Source: Comamonadaceae bacterium
GTDB taxonomy: Bacteria > Pseudomonadota > Gammaproteobacteria > Burkholderiales > Burkholderiaceae_C
NCBI GenBank assembly: GCA_947375135.1
Contig: CANCER010000014.1
Location: forward strand, 28,247-92,246
Reading direction: 5' to 3'
Length of the DNA stretch: 64,000 nt
Positions 8,482-16,503 of this stretch are shown here, one piece after another; within the stretch, counting starts at the first letter, position 1; each line of letters starts with the position of its first letter. The translations under genes were made by a program, and so were the position numbers. The notes under the pieces were generated by a model. The model searched no databases. It saw nothing but the letters and a program-made list of their open reading frames with translations, and was not told the DNA's origin.

Positions 8482-9689
8482 GCGAGCAGCCGCCACTGGC
8501 CAAGACCTCACCCTGGGCCCTGGCCTGTCTGATTTGCGGCCACATCTGCCTGCACGCCGCCATGGCCGGCAGCCGCATGGCGGCTCCCCTGTTGGCACTC
8601 AAGCTGGGCTTTGGTGCGCTGTCGGTGGGTTGCCTGTTGGCGCTGTATTCCCTGATGCAGGTGTTTCTGGCGATTCCGGCCGGGCGCTATGCCGACCAGC
8701 ATGGCCTGAAACGTCCGGTGGGTATTGCGCTGGTGGCTGCCTTCACCGGCGCCCTGCTGGCGGCGCTGTTTCCGCGTTTTGAAGTGCTGTGCCTCAGTGC
8801 GCTGTGCATGGGCGGGGCTACCGGCGCCGCTTCGATTGCCTTGCAGCGCCACGTGGGGCGGGCGGCGCACGACGCCACCGAACTCAAGCGGGTATTCAGC
8901 TGGCTGGCCATCGGTCCGGCGGTCTCCAATTTTTTCGGTCCGGTGATGGCGGGCTTGCTGATTGACCATGCGGGCATCTGGTTGGGGGGTGCGGCGGCAG
9001 ACGCCAACGGCTTTCGTGCGGCCTTTTTGTGTATGGCCCTGCTGCCACTGCTGACCTGGGTCTGGATACGCAACACCGCAGAGTTGCCGCCCGTTCTGCA
9101 CCCCGAGGGTGTGCCCAAACCCCAGGTATGGCAACTGCTGCGCGAGCCCGGCATGCGCCGCCTCTTGCTGGTGAACTGGCTGCTGTCAAGTTGTTGGGAC
9201 GTGCACACCTTTGTCGTGCCGGTGCTCGGCCATGAGCGGGCCTTCAGCGCCTCGGTGATCGGCGCCATTCTGGGCAGCTTTGCCATTGCTGCTGCCTGTG
9301 TGCGCGTGGCCATGCCGCTGCTGGCGGTGCATTTGAAGGAGTGGGTTGTGGTGAGTTGCGCCATGCTGATCACGGCGCTGCTGTTTGGAATCTACCCCTT
9401 CACGCACACGCCCCTGGCGATGGCTTGCTGCTCGGTGTTGCTGGGCTTGGCATTGGGCTCGGTGCAGCCGATGATCATGAGCACCCTGCACCAGATCACG
9501 CCCCATGCTTTGCATGGTCAGGCTCTGGGTCTGCGGCTGATGAGCATCAACCTGTCCAGCGTGTTGATGCCGATGCTGTTTGGTACTGCGGGGATGGTGG
9601 TGGGGGTGTCGGTGGTGTTTTGGACTGTCGGGACGGCGGTGGCGCTTGGCGCGCGGGCCGCTTGGAATTTGCGACCGGCGGGTCACTAA
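8478..9689 (+). CDS. MFS transporter
   Basis: A 403-aa inner-membrane carrier with about 12 hydrophobic segments. The MFS loop signature appears after the second segment as GRYADQHGLKRPVG, close to the canonical G-x-x-x-D-R-x-G-R-R. It begins inside the end of rmuC (ATGA overlap). The substrate is unknown; the protein could be an exporter of a metabolite or drug. It ends just before a large inverted-repeat element. Confidence 0.82.
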   Translation: MSEQPPLAKTSPWALACLICGHICLHAAMAGSRMAAPLLALKLGFGALSVGCLLALYSLMQVFLAIPAGRYADQHGLKRPVGIALVAAFTGALLAALFPRFEVLCLSALCMGGATGAASIALQRHVGRAAHDATELKRVFSWLAIGPAVSNFFGPVMAGLLIDHAGIWLGGAAADANGFRAAFLCMALLPLLTWVWIRNTAELPPVLHPEGVPKPQVWQLLREPGMRRLLLVNWLLSSCWDVHTFVVPVLGHERAFSASVIGAILGSFAIAAACVRVAMPLLAVHLKEWVVVSCAMLITALLFGIYPFTHTPLAMACCSVLLGLALGSVQPMIMSTLHQITPHALHGQALGLRLMSINLSSVLMPMLFGTAGMVVGVSVVFWTVGTAVALGARAAWNLRPAGH

Positions 9690-9732
9690 CTTTCTCGTTT
9701 TTGCTCTGTTTTTTGCTCTGGAGGGGGTTTTT

Positions 9733-10026
9733 AACTCCCCCATCCCCCCCGCCCCTTACCCCCCGCCGGGGTAAGGGTGCCAAAGTCGGACAGCCCATTT
9801 GGCGTCTTCACTTCGGCTCGGGCCTTACCGGGATTGGTTTTTTTTGGTTGGCGTTGTTCTGCAATGTGTCCTGCGCTCGGAACTGCTGGTTTGAAATAGT
9901 GTCCTCCAAACGGGGGCGACGCCGCGTCATTCATTTCACATTCGGCGCGAAAAAACCAAATGGGCTGTCCGCATTGGGCACCCCTTACCCCGACGGGGGG
10001 TAAGGGGCGGGGGGGATGGGGGAGTT
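9733..10026. repeat. Large inverted repeat, arms of about 70 bp
   Basis: Arm 1 (9733-9802) is the near-perfect reverse complement of arm 2 (9956-10026). Only a short patch near the CCAAATGGGCTGTCCG end differs, plus one extra C. Each arm holds its own smaller palindrome around CCCCTTACCCC...GGGGTAAGGGG. The 153-bp centre has no convincing gene. It fills most of the 379-bp gap between the convergent MFS and LOG genes. It could be a non-coding mobile element (MITE-like), a strong bidirectional terminator, or both. Confidence 0.8.
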
Positions 10027-10068
10027 AAAAGGGTGGGGGAGTCAAAAAGGGGAGGGAGTGAAAAAGCC

Positions 10069-10941
10069 TTAAGTCTCCGGTAAATCGTAAAACGCCCGAA
10101 TCATCTGCCAAGCCTCTTCCGGATCGTCCGTGTACTGGATCAGATCCATGTCCTTCGGAGAAATCGTGCCGTCCTCCACCAGCACATCCAGATTGATCAG
10201 CCGCTTCCAGTAGTCCGTGCCGAACAAAATGATGGGTACCGGTTTGGCCTTTTGCGTCTGTACCAGGGTGATCACTTCAAACAGTTCATCCAGCGTGCCA
10301 AAGCCACCGGGGAAAGCCACCAATGCCTTGGCCCGCATCATGAAATGCATTTTGCGAATGGCGAAGTAGTGGAACTTGAAGCTCAGTGAAGGCGTGACAT
10401 AGGGATTTGCCTGCTGCTCATGCGGCAGCGTGATGTTCAGGCCGGGCGTGGGCGCACCCATTTCAAAGGCACCCCGATTAGCGGCTTCCATGATGCCGGG
10501 GCCGCCGCCGGTGCAGATGAACAGACGGTTCTCGGGCGCGGCCTTCAGGCTATGGGTCGCGACCAAGCGGGCGAACAGCCGGGCATTGTCATAGTGTTTG
10601 GCGTTTCGCACCTGGCGCTCAGCCTCGGCAATCTGCTTGGTATCTGCCGTGGCCTGGGCCGCAAGCAGCATGGCCTGTGCATCTTCCGGCGCCTTGAAGC
10701 GCGCACTGCCGAAAACCACCACGGTGTCATTGACGCCTTGGGTGGTTTGGTCCAGATCAGGCTTGAGCATCTCCAGTTGAATGCGGATGCCGCGCGTTTC
10801 GCGGCGCAGCAAAAACTCGGTGTCGGCAAAGGCCAGGCGGTAGGCGTCGGCCTGTAATTCGTCGGCCGCGTGGGTGGTTTCCTGCAACAGGGCGGAGCCG
10901 TTGTGCAGGCCTCCCTTGGCCAGTTTGGTGGTGTTTTTCAT
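10069..10941 (-). CDS. LOG family protein (TIGR00730; lysine-decarboxylase-like fold)
   Basis: A 290-aa member of the LOG/YgdH family of nucleoside-monophosphate phosphoribohydrolases, which includes cytokinin-activating enzymes. The signature PGGFGTLDELFE lies near residue 208, and GGGPGIMEAANRGA about 60 residues before it forms the nucleotide-binding part. In bacteria these proteins usually cleave AMP- or cytokinin-type nucleotides or PPN; the exact substrate here is unknown. It is convergent with the MFS gene, and the XRE-cupin regulator gene ends 16 bases upstream of its start, so the two may share a transcript. Confidence 0.85.
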   Translation of the reverse strand: MKNTTKLAKGGLHNGSALLQETTHAADELQADAYRLAFADTEFLLRRETRGIRIQLEMLKPDLDQTTQGVNDTVVVFGSARFKAPEDAQAMLLAAQATADTKQIAEAERQVRNAKHYDNARLFARLVATHSLKAAPENRLFICTGGGPGIMEAANRGAFEMGAPTPGLNITLPHEQQANPYVTPSLSFKFHYFAIRKMHFMMRAKALVAFPGGFGTLDELFEVITLVQTQKAKPVPIILFGTDYWKRLINLDVLVEDGTISPKDMDLIQYTDDPEEAWQMIRAFYDLPET

Positions 10942-10957
10942 GGTTTCTATTGTGCTT

Positions 10958-11551
10958 TCAGACGGGGTGAATCACGACCAGCCAGGCGGTGGCGGCGCTC
11001 TTGCTGGGGTTGCGAATGCTGTGGCTGCAATCTGCGGGATAACGGGCGGTTTCACTGACTTTGAGCTTCTGGCTGGCATCACCCACCTGCAGCTCAATGC
11101 TGCCGCTGGCCACACTCAGGTGCTCACGGGTGCCCGGCTCGTGCGGCTGGGAATCCAGTGCGCCGCCGGGCTGCAGCCGCAGTTCATACCACTCGAATTG
11201 CCCGGCCATCTCCACCGGCCCCAGGATGCGCAACTCGCACAAGCCGTCGGGGCTGCGCAGCGAGGGCGTGGACTGCGTAGGGACCAAGGTGATAGCAGGT
11301 GCAGCGTTCGCTGCCGGCGCGCCGCCCAGCAGTTCGGCAATCGGCACACCCAGTGCATTGGCCAGACGCCAGACCACGGCCACCGTGGGGTTGGCCTGGG
11401 CGCGCTCGATTTGCGACAGCATGGATTTGGAGACGCCCGCCTTGCGAGAGAGTTCGTCCAGTGACAGGGCCTGTGCCTGGCGCAGCGCGGCCAGGGTATC
11501 GCCCACGCGGGGTGGCTCGTTCTGGGCTTCTGGGGGGTTCTTGTGGGCCAT
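10958..11551 (-). CDS. XRE-family regulator with C-terminal cupin domain
   Basis: A 197-aa DNA-binding regulator. Residues about 15-75 form an XRE helix-turn-helix (LRQAQALSLDELSRKAGVSK, MLSQIERAQANPTV). Residues about 110-190 form a cupin-2 barrel (PGTREHLSVASGSIELQVG) that would sense a small ligand. It is divergent from kbl-tdh, with two tandem operator-like sites in the 115-bp gap, so it probably controls threonine breakdown and itself. Similar XRE-cupin proteins respond to amino acids or amines. Confidence 0.88.
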   Translation of the reverse strand: MAHKNPPEAQNEPPRVGDTLAALRQAQALSLDELSRKAGVSKSMLSQIERAQANPTVAVVWRLANALGVPIAELLGGAPAANAAPAITLVPTQSTPSLRSPDGLCELRILGPVEMAGQFEWYELRLQPGGALDSQPHEPGTREHLSVASGSIELQVGDASQKLKVSETARYPADCSHSIRNPSKSAATAWLVVIHPV

Positions 11552-11578
11552 GGCGGATTACGGTGGGTCTTTGTTTTG

Positions 11579-11613
11579 TTCGGTATAGCGGAATAAAATT
11601 CGATATACTGTAA
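11579..11613. promoter_or_regulatory. Two tandem 15-bp operator-like sites between XRE-cupin gene and kbl
   Basis: TTCGGTATAGCGGAA (11579-11593) and TTCGATATACTGTAA (11599-11613) share the pattern TTCGnTATAnnGnAA. Each is a partial palindrome, and the two are 20 bp apart, two helical turns. Position between divergent regulator and target fits binding sites for the XRE-cupin protein. Confidence 0.55.
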
Positions 11614-11666
11614 TTTTTGACAATCGTCGAACCATTGTGCCAGACGCCCAAACCCGAGGTGCCGCC

Positions 11667-12893
11667 ATGACTGTCAGCCATCCTTTTTATGCCCATCTGA
11701 CCCGGGAGCTCGACGGCATTCGTGCCGCCGGCCTGTACAAGTCCGAGCGCATCATCGCCACGCCCCAGGGCGCGCACATCCGCATCAAGACGGCTGACGG
11801 CGGTGAGCGCGCGGTGTTGAATTTTTGTGCCAACAACTATCTGGGTTTGTCCTCACACCCTGCGGTGGTGCAGGCAGCGCACGAGGCGCTGCGCACACAC
11901 GGCTATGGCCTGAGCTCGGTGCGTTTTATTTGCGGCACGCAGGACCTGCACAAGGCATTGGAGGCGCGACTTTCGCGCTTTCTGGGTATGGAAGACACCA
12001 TCCTGTACGCGGCAGCCTTTGACGCCAACGGGGGGCTGTTCGAGCCGCTGCTGGGCGAGGAGGATGCTGTGATCAGCGACGCACTGAACCATGCCTCCAT
12101 CATTGACGGCATCCGGTTGTGCAAGGCGCGCAAGTTCCGTTACGCCCACAACGACATGGTGGACCTGGAGCGTTGTCTGGGAGAGGCGCGTGCCGGTGGC
12201 GCGCGCCATGTGCTGGTGTTCACCGATGGCGTTTTTTCCATGGACGGTACGGTGGCCCGACTCGACACCATGCGCGCGCTGTGCGACCGTTTTGACGCCC
12301 TGCTGGGTGTGGACGAATGCCATGCCAGTGGCTTCATGGGCAAGACCGGGCGCGGCACCCATGAGTTTCGCGGCGTGTTTGGCAAGGTGGACATCATCAC
12401 GGGCACGCTGGGCAAGGCCTTGGGTGGCGCTTCCGGCGGCTTTACCAGCGCGCGCCGCGAGGTGGTGGAGCTGCTGCGTCAGCGCTCGCGGCCCTACCTG
12501 TTCTCCAACACGGTGGCGCCGGTCATTGTGGGCGCTTCACTCGCTGTGCTGGATTTGCTGGAAGGCTCCACGGCCCTGCGCGACCAGCTGGAAGACAACA
12601 CGCGCTATTTTCGCCAGGCTATTCACGCGGCCGGCTTCGACATCAAGCCCGGTGAGCACGCCATCGTGCCCATCATGGTCTATGACGCGGAGCTGGCGCA
12701 AAAGCTGGCTGCGCGCATGCTGGAGTTGGGCATCTACGTGGTCGGCTTTTTCTTCCCGGTGGTGCCCAAAGGCCAGGCGCGCATCCGTGTGCAGATGAGC
12801 GCCTTGCACAGTCGCGCCGATCTGGAGCAGGCCGTGGCCGCGTTCACCCAGGCCGGGCGCGAGTTGGGTCTGATTGGGGCGGAGCAGGCATGA
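11667..12893 (+). CDS. kbl: Glycine C-acetyltransferase (2-amino-3-ketobutyrate CoA ligase)
   Basis: A 408-aa PLP enzyme that splits 2-amino-3-ketobutyrate with CoA into glycine and acetyl-CoA, the second step of threonine breakdown. E. coli Kbl is 398 aa. The PLP lysine is Lys250 in [13 protein letters not shown], and [14 protein letters not shown] near residue 55 is the family's substrate entry segment. The ATG at 11667 was chosen over an upstream GTG because GAGGT lies 6 bases before it. The stop overlaps the tdh start by 4 bases, so the two pathway enzymes are translationally coupled. Confidence 0.95.
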   Translation: MTVSHPFYAHLTRELDGIRAAGLYKSERIIATPQGAHIRIKTADGGERAVLNFCANNYLGLSSHPAVVQAAHEALRTHGYGLSSVRFICGTQDLHKALEARLSRFLGMEDTILYAAAFDANGGLFEPLLGEEDAVISDALNHASIIDGIRLCKARKFRYAHNDMVDLERCLGEARAGGARHVLVFTDGVFSMDGTVARLDTMRALCDRFDALLGVDECHASGFMGKTGRGTHEFRGVFGKVDIITGTLGKALGGASGGFTSARREVVELLRQRSRPYLFSNTVAPVIVGASLAVLDLLEGSTALRDQLEDNTRYFRQAIHAAGFDIKPGEHAIVPIMVYDAELAQKLAARMLELGIYVVGFFFPVVPKGQARIRVQMSALHSRADLEQAVAAFTQAGRELGLIGAEQA

Positions 12894-13840
12894 GTCCCAA
12901 AATTCTGATCGTCGGAGCCAATGGCCAGATCGGCACCGAGCTGACGGTGGCCCTCGCCGCACGGCATGGCAAGGAGTCCGTGGTCACCAGCGATCTGGCA
13001 CCGAGCGGGCGTGTCGTTGGCGTGCACCATGAAATGCTGGACGCTACCGAGGCCTCGGCTCTGACGGAAATCGTGGAGCGCAACGGCATCACGCACATTT
13101 ACCTGTTGGCTGCGGCCCTGTCGGCGCGTGGTGAGCAGCACCCGCAGTGGGCCTGGGAACTGAACATGAAGGGCCTGCTCAATGTGCTGGAGCTGGCGCG
13201 CACGCACAGGCTCGCGCGTGTGTTTTGGCCCAGCTCCATCGCCGCCTTCGGCCCCACCACGCCACGCGATGCCACGCCGCAAAAAACCATCATGGAGCCG
13301 ACCACGATTTACGGCATCTCCAAGCTGGCGGGCGAGGGCTGGTGCGCCTGGTACCACCGCAACCACGGTATCGATGTGCGCAGCCTGCGCTACCCCGGCC
13401 TGATCAGTTGGAAGACGCTGCCCGGAGGCGGCACCACCGACTACGCCATCGACATCTTCCACTCGGCTTTGAAGACCGGGCGTTACACCAGCTTTTTGGG
13501 GCCCCACACGCGCTTGCCCATGATGTACATGCCCGACGCGATACGCGCCACGCTGGAGCTGATGGAGGCACCGTCAGACCACGTGAAGGAGCGCGGCTCT
13601 TACAACCTGGCGGCGGTGAGCTTTACGCCAGAAGAAATGGCGGCGGCCATCCGCAAGCGCATTCCGGGTTTTGTGATCGACTATGCGCCGGACTTCCGTC
13701 AGGCCATTGCCGACAGCTGGCCGCGCACGATTGATGACGCGACGGCCCAGGCCGACTGGGGTTGGCGCGCACATTTCGATCTGGACGCCATCGTGGCGGA
13801 CATGCTGGATAACCTGGGTCGTACACGGGCCCCTCTTTAA
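12890..13840 (+). CDS. tdh: L-threonine 3-dehydrogenase, short-chain (SDR/epimerase-like) type
   Basis: A 316-aa NAD-dependent enzyme of the extended SDR class that oxidises L-threonine to 2-amino-3-ketobutyrate. The NAD motif [10 protein letters not shown] is at residues 8-17 and the catalytic Tyr141-x3-Lys145 is in YGISK. The segment [17 protein letters not shown] and the neighbour kbl distinguish it from sugar epimerases. This is the type described in Cupriavidus and Flavobacterium, not the zinc-dependent E. coli Tdh. Its stop overlaps by 4 bases with the stop of the convergent TPR gene. Confidence 0.92.
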   Translation: MSPKILIVGANGQIGTELTVALAARHGKESVVTSDLAPSGRVVGVHHEMLDATEASALTEIVERNGITHIYLLAAALSARGEQHPQWAWELNMKGLLNVLELARTHRLARVFWPSSIAAFGPTTPRDATPQKTIMEPTTIYGISKLAGEGWCAWYHRNHGIDVRSLRYPGLISWKTLPGGGTTDYAIDIFHSALKTGRYTSFLGPHTRLPMMYMPDAIRATLELMEAPSDHVKERGSYNLAAVSFTPEEMAAAIRKRIPGFVIDYAPDFRQAIADSWPRTIDDATAQADWGWRAHFDLDAIVADMLDNLGRTRAPL

Positions 13841-14505
13841 GGCCGCGGCATTTTGAACTGCAGTTCTGCAACGAACTTCTTGTCCATTTCGGCGCCGCGA
13901 GGTGTGGCCTGCGCTGCTTTGACCTTGTCCCACGCCGCAGCGTATTGGCCGGTGTAATAGAGCGCGATGGCCCAGTTCTGCAGGTTGAGGGTGCTTTGCG
14001 GTGCGCGCGCTTGAAGCTGCGCAAAGCGCTTGAAGGCTTCGTCCAGCAGTTTTTTATCACCGAGCTTGACGCCGGCCAGTGACAGGGCGCGTGCGTAGTC
14101 CACGGCAAAGTCCACATCAAAGCCGATCAGGCGATTGGCCTCGCCAAACAACTTCAATGATTCCGCAGGCTTGCCCCGGTTGGCCTCGATTTGTCCCATG
14201 CCCCAGAGCGCGTTGCCGTTGTGGCCCTGCAGCAGCCAGGCCTGGTTGAAGCGCTGCATGGCCTCGTCACCTTTGCCTTGGCGCAGCACCACCCAGCCGC
14301 GGGCTGCAAATTCGGCAGAAGCCCTTTTGCGGTCGCCGTGGAACTGCGCTTCGGCGTCAGCAAGGACTTTTTGTACTTCCACAGCCAAGTTGGCATCGCC
14401 AGCCTGCGCACCATACTTGGGCAGTAAGGCGGAAATCTGGGCAAATAAGGGGTTGCATAGCAGGGCGGCAAGCAGAATCGACAGGGTGGGGGCTGTTCTC
14501 GGCAT
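13837..14505 (-). CDS. Exported TPR-like protein of unknown role
   Basis: A 222-aa protein with an N-terminal signal peptide (hydrophobic residues about 5-22, likely cut after LFA). The mature part has helix pairs of TPR type, for example RGWVVLRQGKGDEAMQRFNQAW, GNALWGMGQIEANRGKPAE and NWAIALYYTGQYAAAWDKV. It should act in the periplasm as a protein-protein contact scaffold. The ATG at 14505 follows GGAAG at 7 bases; a TTG 15 bases further upstream is less likely. It is convergent with tdh. No specific function can be assigned. Confidence 0.7.
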   Translation of the reverse strand: MPRTAPTLSILLAALLCNPLFAQISALLPKYGAQAGDANLAVEVQKVLADAEAQFHGDRKRASAEFAARGWVVLRQGKGDEAMQRFNQAWLLQGHNGNALWGMGQIEANRGKPAESLKLFGEANRLIGFDVDFAVDYARALSLAGVKLGDKKLLDEAFKRFAQLQARAPQSTLNLQNWAIALYYTGQYAAAWDKVKAAQATPRGAEMDKKFVAELQFKMPRP

Positions 14506-14587
14506 GGCGGCGTCTTCCAATCAAGATACTGCATATTTTCCTATGGCCAGTCGAAGTTGTCTTGATCTGCGCCGGATTCAGCGGCGC

Positions 14588-14616
14588 AAAAAAAAGCCCC
14601 ACCGGGGTGGGGCTTT
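14588..14616 (-). terminator. Rho-independent terminator of efp
   Basis: On the minus strand, AAAGCCCCACC pairs with GGTGGGGCTTT, and the stem runs into a run of eight T. It begins about 35 bases after the efp stop codon. Confidence 0.88.
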
Positions 14617-14649
14617 GGCAGCTTGGGGTCTGGCCCCGGCTTCAAAGGC

Positions 14650-15204
14650 TTACACGCGCTTGCGGTATTCGCCCGTGCGGGTGTCGATTTCGACCTTGTC
14701 ACCTTGGGCCACAAAGATCGGCACGCCGATCTCGAATCCGGTCGCAATCTTGGCGGGCTTGAGCACCTTGCCGGAGGTATCGCCCTTGACGGCGGGTTCG
14801 GTCCAGGTGATTTCACGCACCACGCCGGTGGGCAACTCAACCGAGATGGCCTTGCCGTCATAGAACACCACTTCGAGTTCCATGCCGTCTTCCAGGTAGT
14901 TCAGCGCGTCGCCCATGTTCTCGGCTTCCACTTCGTACTGGTTGTAGTCGGCGTCCATGCACACGTACATGGGATCGGCAAAGTAAGAGTAGGTGCAGTC
15001 TTTCTTGTCCAGGATGACTTGATCCATCTTGTCGTCAGCCTTGAACACCACTTCGGTACCGAAGTTGGCAATCAGGCTCTTGAGCTTCATGCGCACGGTA
15101 GCGGAGTTACGGCCGCCTCGGCTGTATTCGGTTTTCAGCACGACCATCGGGTCCTTGCCGTGCATGATGACGTTGCCGGCGCGGATTTCTTGAGCGATTT
15201 TCAT
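14650..15204 (-). CDS. efp: Elongation factor P, arginine-32 type
   Basis: A 184-aa translation factor that rescues ribosomes stalled at polyproline stretches. The three OB/KOW-like domains have usual length. The tip of the first domain reads SRGGRNSA and places Arg at residue 32, the site rhamnosylated by EarP, instead of the Lys used by EpmA-type EF-P. The start [12 protein letters not shown] was chosen; an upstream extension to 15237 is unlike the family. The earP gene lies upstream on the same strand, consistent with modification of this protein. A terminator follows at 14588-14616. Confidence 0.97.
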   Translation of the reverse strand: MKIAQEIRAGNVIMHGKDPMVVLKTEYSRGGRNSATVRMKLKSLIANFGTEVVFKADDKMDQVILDKKDCTYSYFADPMYVCMDADYNQYEVEAENMGDALNYLEDGMELEVVFYDGKAISVELPTGVVREITWTEPAVKGDTSGKVLKPAKIATGFEIGVPIFVAQGDKVEIDTRTGEYRKRV

Positions 15205-15327
15205 AAATGTCTGGTAGCAGTTGCAGCTGCAGGCCACAGGCCATCAGCTTAAGGTATGCCGCATTCCGCGGCGGGGTGTGATCTGCCACCCCAATTTTTC
15301 GGGGCAAGATCAGCAAAGCCTTGAATT

Positions 15328-16479
15328 TTAACGTTTTTTCTGCACGAATTGGAGCAGGCTGGTGCTCAGGTCCGGCAATTTGAATAGCTGTTGCCGAGCC
15401 GCCTGCACTTGCGCCTGCCATTCTTCGCCCTCACTTGCGTTTAAGGGCCGCAGCGAATGGGGGTGCGGCGGTGTCGCCGTCAGTCCGTTCCAGGCTCTGT
15501 GCAGGCTGCGCACAGCTGCACTGAAGTGGAGTGCTTCCATAAACGCCTCCAACTTGGGGGCGTGGGCCTGATCGTCTTGGGGGTAAATATGCCAGACGAA
15601 CGGCCGCCCGGCCCACAGGGCGCGTAGAACCGAGTCTTCTCCGCGCACAAAGTTGATATCGCAATTTGTCAGCAAACCGTCGTAGTCGGTTTGTGTCAGC
15701 GCGGGCAGGTGGCTGATTTGTAAACGGTTGCGCGTGGTATCGGTTCCCAACACGGCGCGTACGGCGTTGCCGGCCCGTCCCGCAGTGACCAGCAACAAGA
15801 GGGGCTCGGGCAAGCCGGCCAGATGTTCCAGCACGGCCTTGAGCATTGGCGGCTCGTAGCAAAACAGGGACAACACACGCTCGCCTTGCCACTGAACGCC
15901 GATCCGCGAGAAAAACTGCGCGCGGGTGGCTGCAACCGGCGGTTGCCACCTGGCAGCCAGGGTCTGTTCCCGCAAAAGCCCGCCTGTTTGCGTGCCGAAG
16001 CCGGGGTAAAAAAAGTACTTGGTCCAGCCCTTGGCAGGCCCGTGCATGACGGGGGAGGGCAGGCCATGCGAGCGCTCGACATAGGGTTCGGCTGACAGGT
16101 ATTCCAGATTGAGCCAAACCGGCTTGGCGCTGGGACCGACCCGGGCTGCGTCAAATCCTGAACTGGCAATGGCCCGCGCATAGTGCGTGACAAAGGGTTG
16201 CGGGACGTCACAGCCAAAGGCTTCTATCCAGACGTCGGCGCAAAGCATGCCTTCCAGCGCTTGAACGCTTTGGGCTTTTCCCCAGGCCAGCACCTGTATG
16301 CCGGGCCATTGGCCCTCTAATGCGCCGGGTGCCATCCAGCGTAAGGCACTGACGTCGTCCACCCAAAGCCGCACGGTATGCCCCCGCGCTGCCAGGTCGG
16401 CGCTGAGGCGCCAGCACACGCCGATGTCACCAAAGTTGTCGATTACGCGGCAAAAAATATCCCAGAGCATGGGCTGCAT
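15328..16479 (-). CDS. earP: EF-P arginine-32 rhamnosyltransferase EarP
   Basis: A 383-aa glycosyltransferase that transfers rhamnose from dTDP-rhamnose to Arg32 of EF-P. The start [20 protein letters not shown] carries the conserved Asp used in catalysis, and [30 protein letters not shown] contains the C-terminal nucleotide-sugar binding site. The reading frame stays open far upstream only because it is antisense to uvrC. The true start is the ATG at 16479 (or 16470), within a palindrome shared with the uvrC start. The protein's substrate, EF-P with Arg32, is encoded 123 bases downstream. Confidence 0.93.
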   Translation of the reverse strand: MQPMLWDIFCRVIDNFGDIGVCWRLSADLAARGHTVRLWVDDVSALRWMAPGALEGQWPGIQVLAWGKAQSVQALEGMLCADVWIEAFGCDVPQPFVTHYARAIASSGFDAARVGPSAKPVWLNLEYLSAEPYVERSHGLPSPVMHGPAKGWTKYFFYPGFGTQTGGLLREQTLAARWQPPVAATRAQFFSRIGVQWQGERVLSLFCYEPPMLKAVLEHLAGLPEPLLLLVTAGRAGNAVRAVLGTDTTRNRLQISHLPALTQTDYDGLLTNCDINFVRGEDSVLRALWAGRPFVWHIYPQDDQAHAPKLEAFMEALHFSAAVRSLHRAWNGLTATPPHPHSLRPLNASEGEEWQAQVQAARQQLFKLPDLSTSLLQFVQKKR

Positions 16480-16503
16480 TGTCCATGGACAATGCAGCCC
16501 ATG
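16468..16503. repeat. Perfect 36-bp palindrome holding the divergent earP and uvrC starts
   Basis: The sequence from 16468 to 16503 equals its own reverse complement with no mismatch, centred on CCATGG. ATGCAGCCCATG occurs on both strands, so earP and uvrC both begin Met-Gln-Pro-Met, with only 12 bases between their first codons. There is no room for two promoters in between, so each promoter must lie inside the other gene or expression must be driven from further away. Confidence 0.9.

Noticed and set aside
6166..8598. 810-codon open frame on the minus strand
   Set aside because: It lies fully antisense to the dehydrogenase, rmuC and the MFS start, has His/Gln-rich low-similarity sequence and is a product of high GC third positions.
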